NCBI GenBank assembly: GCA_015478945.1
Contig: JABUQX010053438.1
Coordinates: 1 to 35,402, forward strand
Origin: Trachelipus rathkii
Taxonomy: Eukaryota; Arthropoda; Malacostraca; Isopoda; Trachelipodidae
Direction of reading: 5' to 3'
DNA length: 35,402 bases
Positions within the stretch are counted from its first letter, which is position 1; each line of letters begins with the position of its first letter. Shown here piece after piece: positions 34,086 through 35,402 of the stretch. Both the position numbers and the translations under genes were made by a program. Under the pieces are notes generated by a model. That model was not told the DNA's origin, searched no databases, and worked only from the letters and a program-made list of their open reading frames with translations.

Positions 34086-34210
34086 AGAGAGAGCCTAGAC
34101 CGGAGAGAGAGAGGAGAGAGCGAGAGACAAGAAGGCACTGGATTACCCGACGAGACCGACCCCCCCGACCCCCCCGCGAATAGAGATGAGAGAGAGACGA
34201 GAAGAAGATT
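34086..34210 (+). repeat. (GA)n block with two C-runs
   Basis: GAGAGA runs at 34086-34125 and 34180-34207 enclose GACCGACCCCCCCGACCCCC at about 34155-34174. The minus strand carries two runs of seven G separated by TC, which could support a G-quadruplex. It is the most GC-rich spot in the window. Confidence 0.85.
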
Positions 34211-35402
34211 GTTTACAGAAGTTTAATGTAACCTACTTGTTGCAAGTTAAAATTGATTTTTGATCCTCCATCTCTATGTAACCTGGTCTTTCTGATCTTA
34301 GAATTTGTTTCATGACCCTTTTCCGCACGAATCATTCCACATTCTGTAATTTTTTCCATACGAGCTGTTCCTTCGTGATACTAGTACAGGACATTTAATT
34401 GAGGGATGAGCGTAGTGCCAAGGCAGTTTTTCAAGCTTGAAAAAACAACGAAAGTTAATTGTTATAGATAAATTTGCTAGCATTTTAAGAAAAGTCTCTG
34501 ATCTGAATTTTGCAGAGAGTGGGAAGCAGTCTTTTAATGGCATTTCTGGAGAGCTTTTCTAATTATTGTTAAATTGCAAATTTATTTTGTTTCTTCTTTC
34601 CTTTTCTTTGTTTTCTTCTTTCTGATCTGTGCTTGAATAAATCTTTGTGTGCCGATTTTAGTTTGATTCTTCCAGTAAACCAATCGATCAGAGTAGAGCG
34701 AAATGCCTGATACATTCATGCATATGTAAATGAATATAGATGATGATTAAAATTTATCAATTGCTACTTAGACGATACTTTTCGACAACCTACCGTCTGA
34801 ATTGTTCTAATTCTCTCAAAGGATTTATATGATCATTCGTTAGTGGACGCCGACTATTGCTTTAGTTCCGCATGGGACCATATTTGATGCATCCCTATAC
34901 ACAATAAAGCATGGTGCTATATAATAAAGTGATATTTTCTTCTCGTTAGCTCGAAATTTCGCGTATTCGAACATTTAAAATATTATTTGTCTAAAAGAAT
35001 ATTGATTTCGCTTTCCATCATCTGGCCATTAATCATATGCACCTGACTTTCCTGAAAGGTGCCTCGGGGGCAACGCCTCCCCAAAAATAATGTAACAAGA
35101 TCCACTTAGTCCCGAGTGTGTCGTGCGTAGAACCTTTCAGAAATATATCATTCATGCTTCAAATCAGTATCTGCATCAGCACAATCATTTTTCTGACATT
35201 TCAACGTTCTGTCACATCCTGTGAACATATTTCCTAACGATTAATATATAGCACCGCAACTTTCTTCAAATCTTCTGAATAAATGGAATGTTTCACGGCC
35301 CCGAACTACATTTGCTTTTTCTCAATGACTGCCTTCTCATATAATTCAAAACATGTAATGACGGCACAAAAATATAAAATATCTTCTGTGCAATTTTCGG
35401 CT
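34211..35402. other. Unique island at the right end, no gene recognised
   Basis: Balanced, non-repetitive sequence. A 77-codon minus frame at 34310-34543 (reading LPWHYAHPSIKCPVLVSRRN in part) starts with ATG but shows no known domain. I treat it as a possible exon at best. A GC hairpin lies at 35066-35082. No other feature seen. Confidence 0.5.
35066..35082. other. GC-rich stem-loop GGGGGC-AAC-GCCTCCCC
   Basis: Six pairs (one G-T) around a three-base loop, in an otherwise AT-rich setting. It is preceded by GGTGCCTC and followed by CCAAAAATAA. Could belong to a transposon end or an RNA structure. There is no T-run making it a bacterial-type terminator, and none is expected here. Confidence 0.5.

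Noticed and set aside
1..35402. Organelle, Plasmodium or Dictyostelium origin because of extreme AT content
   Set aside because: Those genomes are gene-dense with long ORFs; here 35 kb hold no intact gene, and the LINE and Penelope-like remnants fit a large animal genome.

Overview
The window looks like intergenic DNA from a large, repeat-rich, very AT-rich animal genome. It holds long (TA)n and (TAA)/(TTA)n fields, a (CA)n block, no compact operons and no ORF over 213 codons; the longest ORFs are only triplet repeat read as Ile/Leu/Tyr. The recognisable coding traces are all decayed transposable elements: a hAT DNA transposon, a LINE with an APE-type endonuclease, and a Penelope-like element. 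That mix, with very long TA and TAA microsatellites, recalls arthropod genomes, and decapod crustaceans in particular. The taxonomic guess is inference and rests on no marker gene. I recognise no host gene, rRNA, tRNA or CRISPR array. Many small frame breaks may be true decay or base errors in low-complexity sequence.

Layout. 1-1000: TA repeat, then the 3' end of a hAT element on the minus strand (terminal motif at 194-205, transposase C-terminus at 558-735). 1000-5290: AT-rich DNA with a dispersed direct repeat (2787 and 3222) and two weak coding-like traces (3548-3712, 4516-4940). 5290-8940: a degenerate LINE on the plus strand (endonuclease end, RT, post-RT segment) with about 0.6 kb of unrelated DNA inserted after the RT. 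8940-10260: unassigned. 10472-10828 (minus): an unidentified 118-codon frame with three stops and a protein-like C-terminus. 11.2-14.8 kb: TA fields around a 0.6 kb composite inverted repeat (13580-14176) with a second small palindrome at its centre. 14.8-17.4 kb: a 45-bp tandem repeat, an unidentified 91-codon minus ORF and a Penelope-like element split by a TA expansion. 17.4-20.7 kb: TA, CA and ATT microsatellites. 20.7-29.5 kb: mostly unassigned AT-rich DNA with TTA on the plus strand. 29.8-33.4 kb: TAA on the plus strand, so the repeat changes strand polarity near 29.6 kb. 33.4-35.4 kb: mixed islands, including a GA/C-tract block.

The genes do not work together as a system. The window is best read as a transposon graveyard cut up by microsatellite growth. 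The items most worth following up are the unidentified coding remnants (10472-10828, 15855-16130, 30634-30855), the nested palindrome at 13.6-14.2 kb and the strand switch of the triplet repeat.
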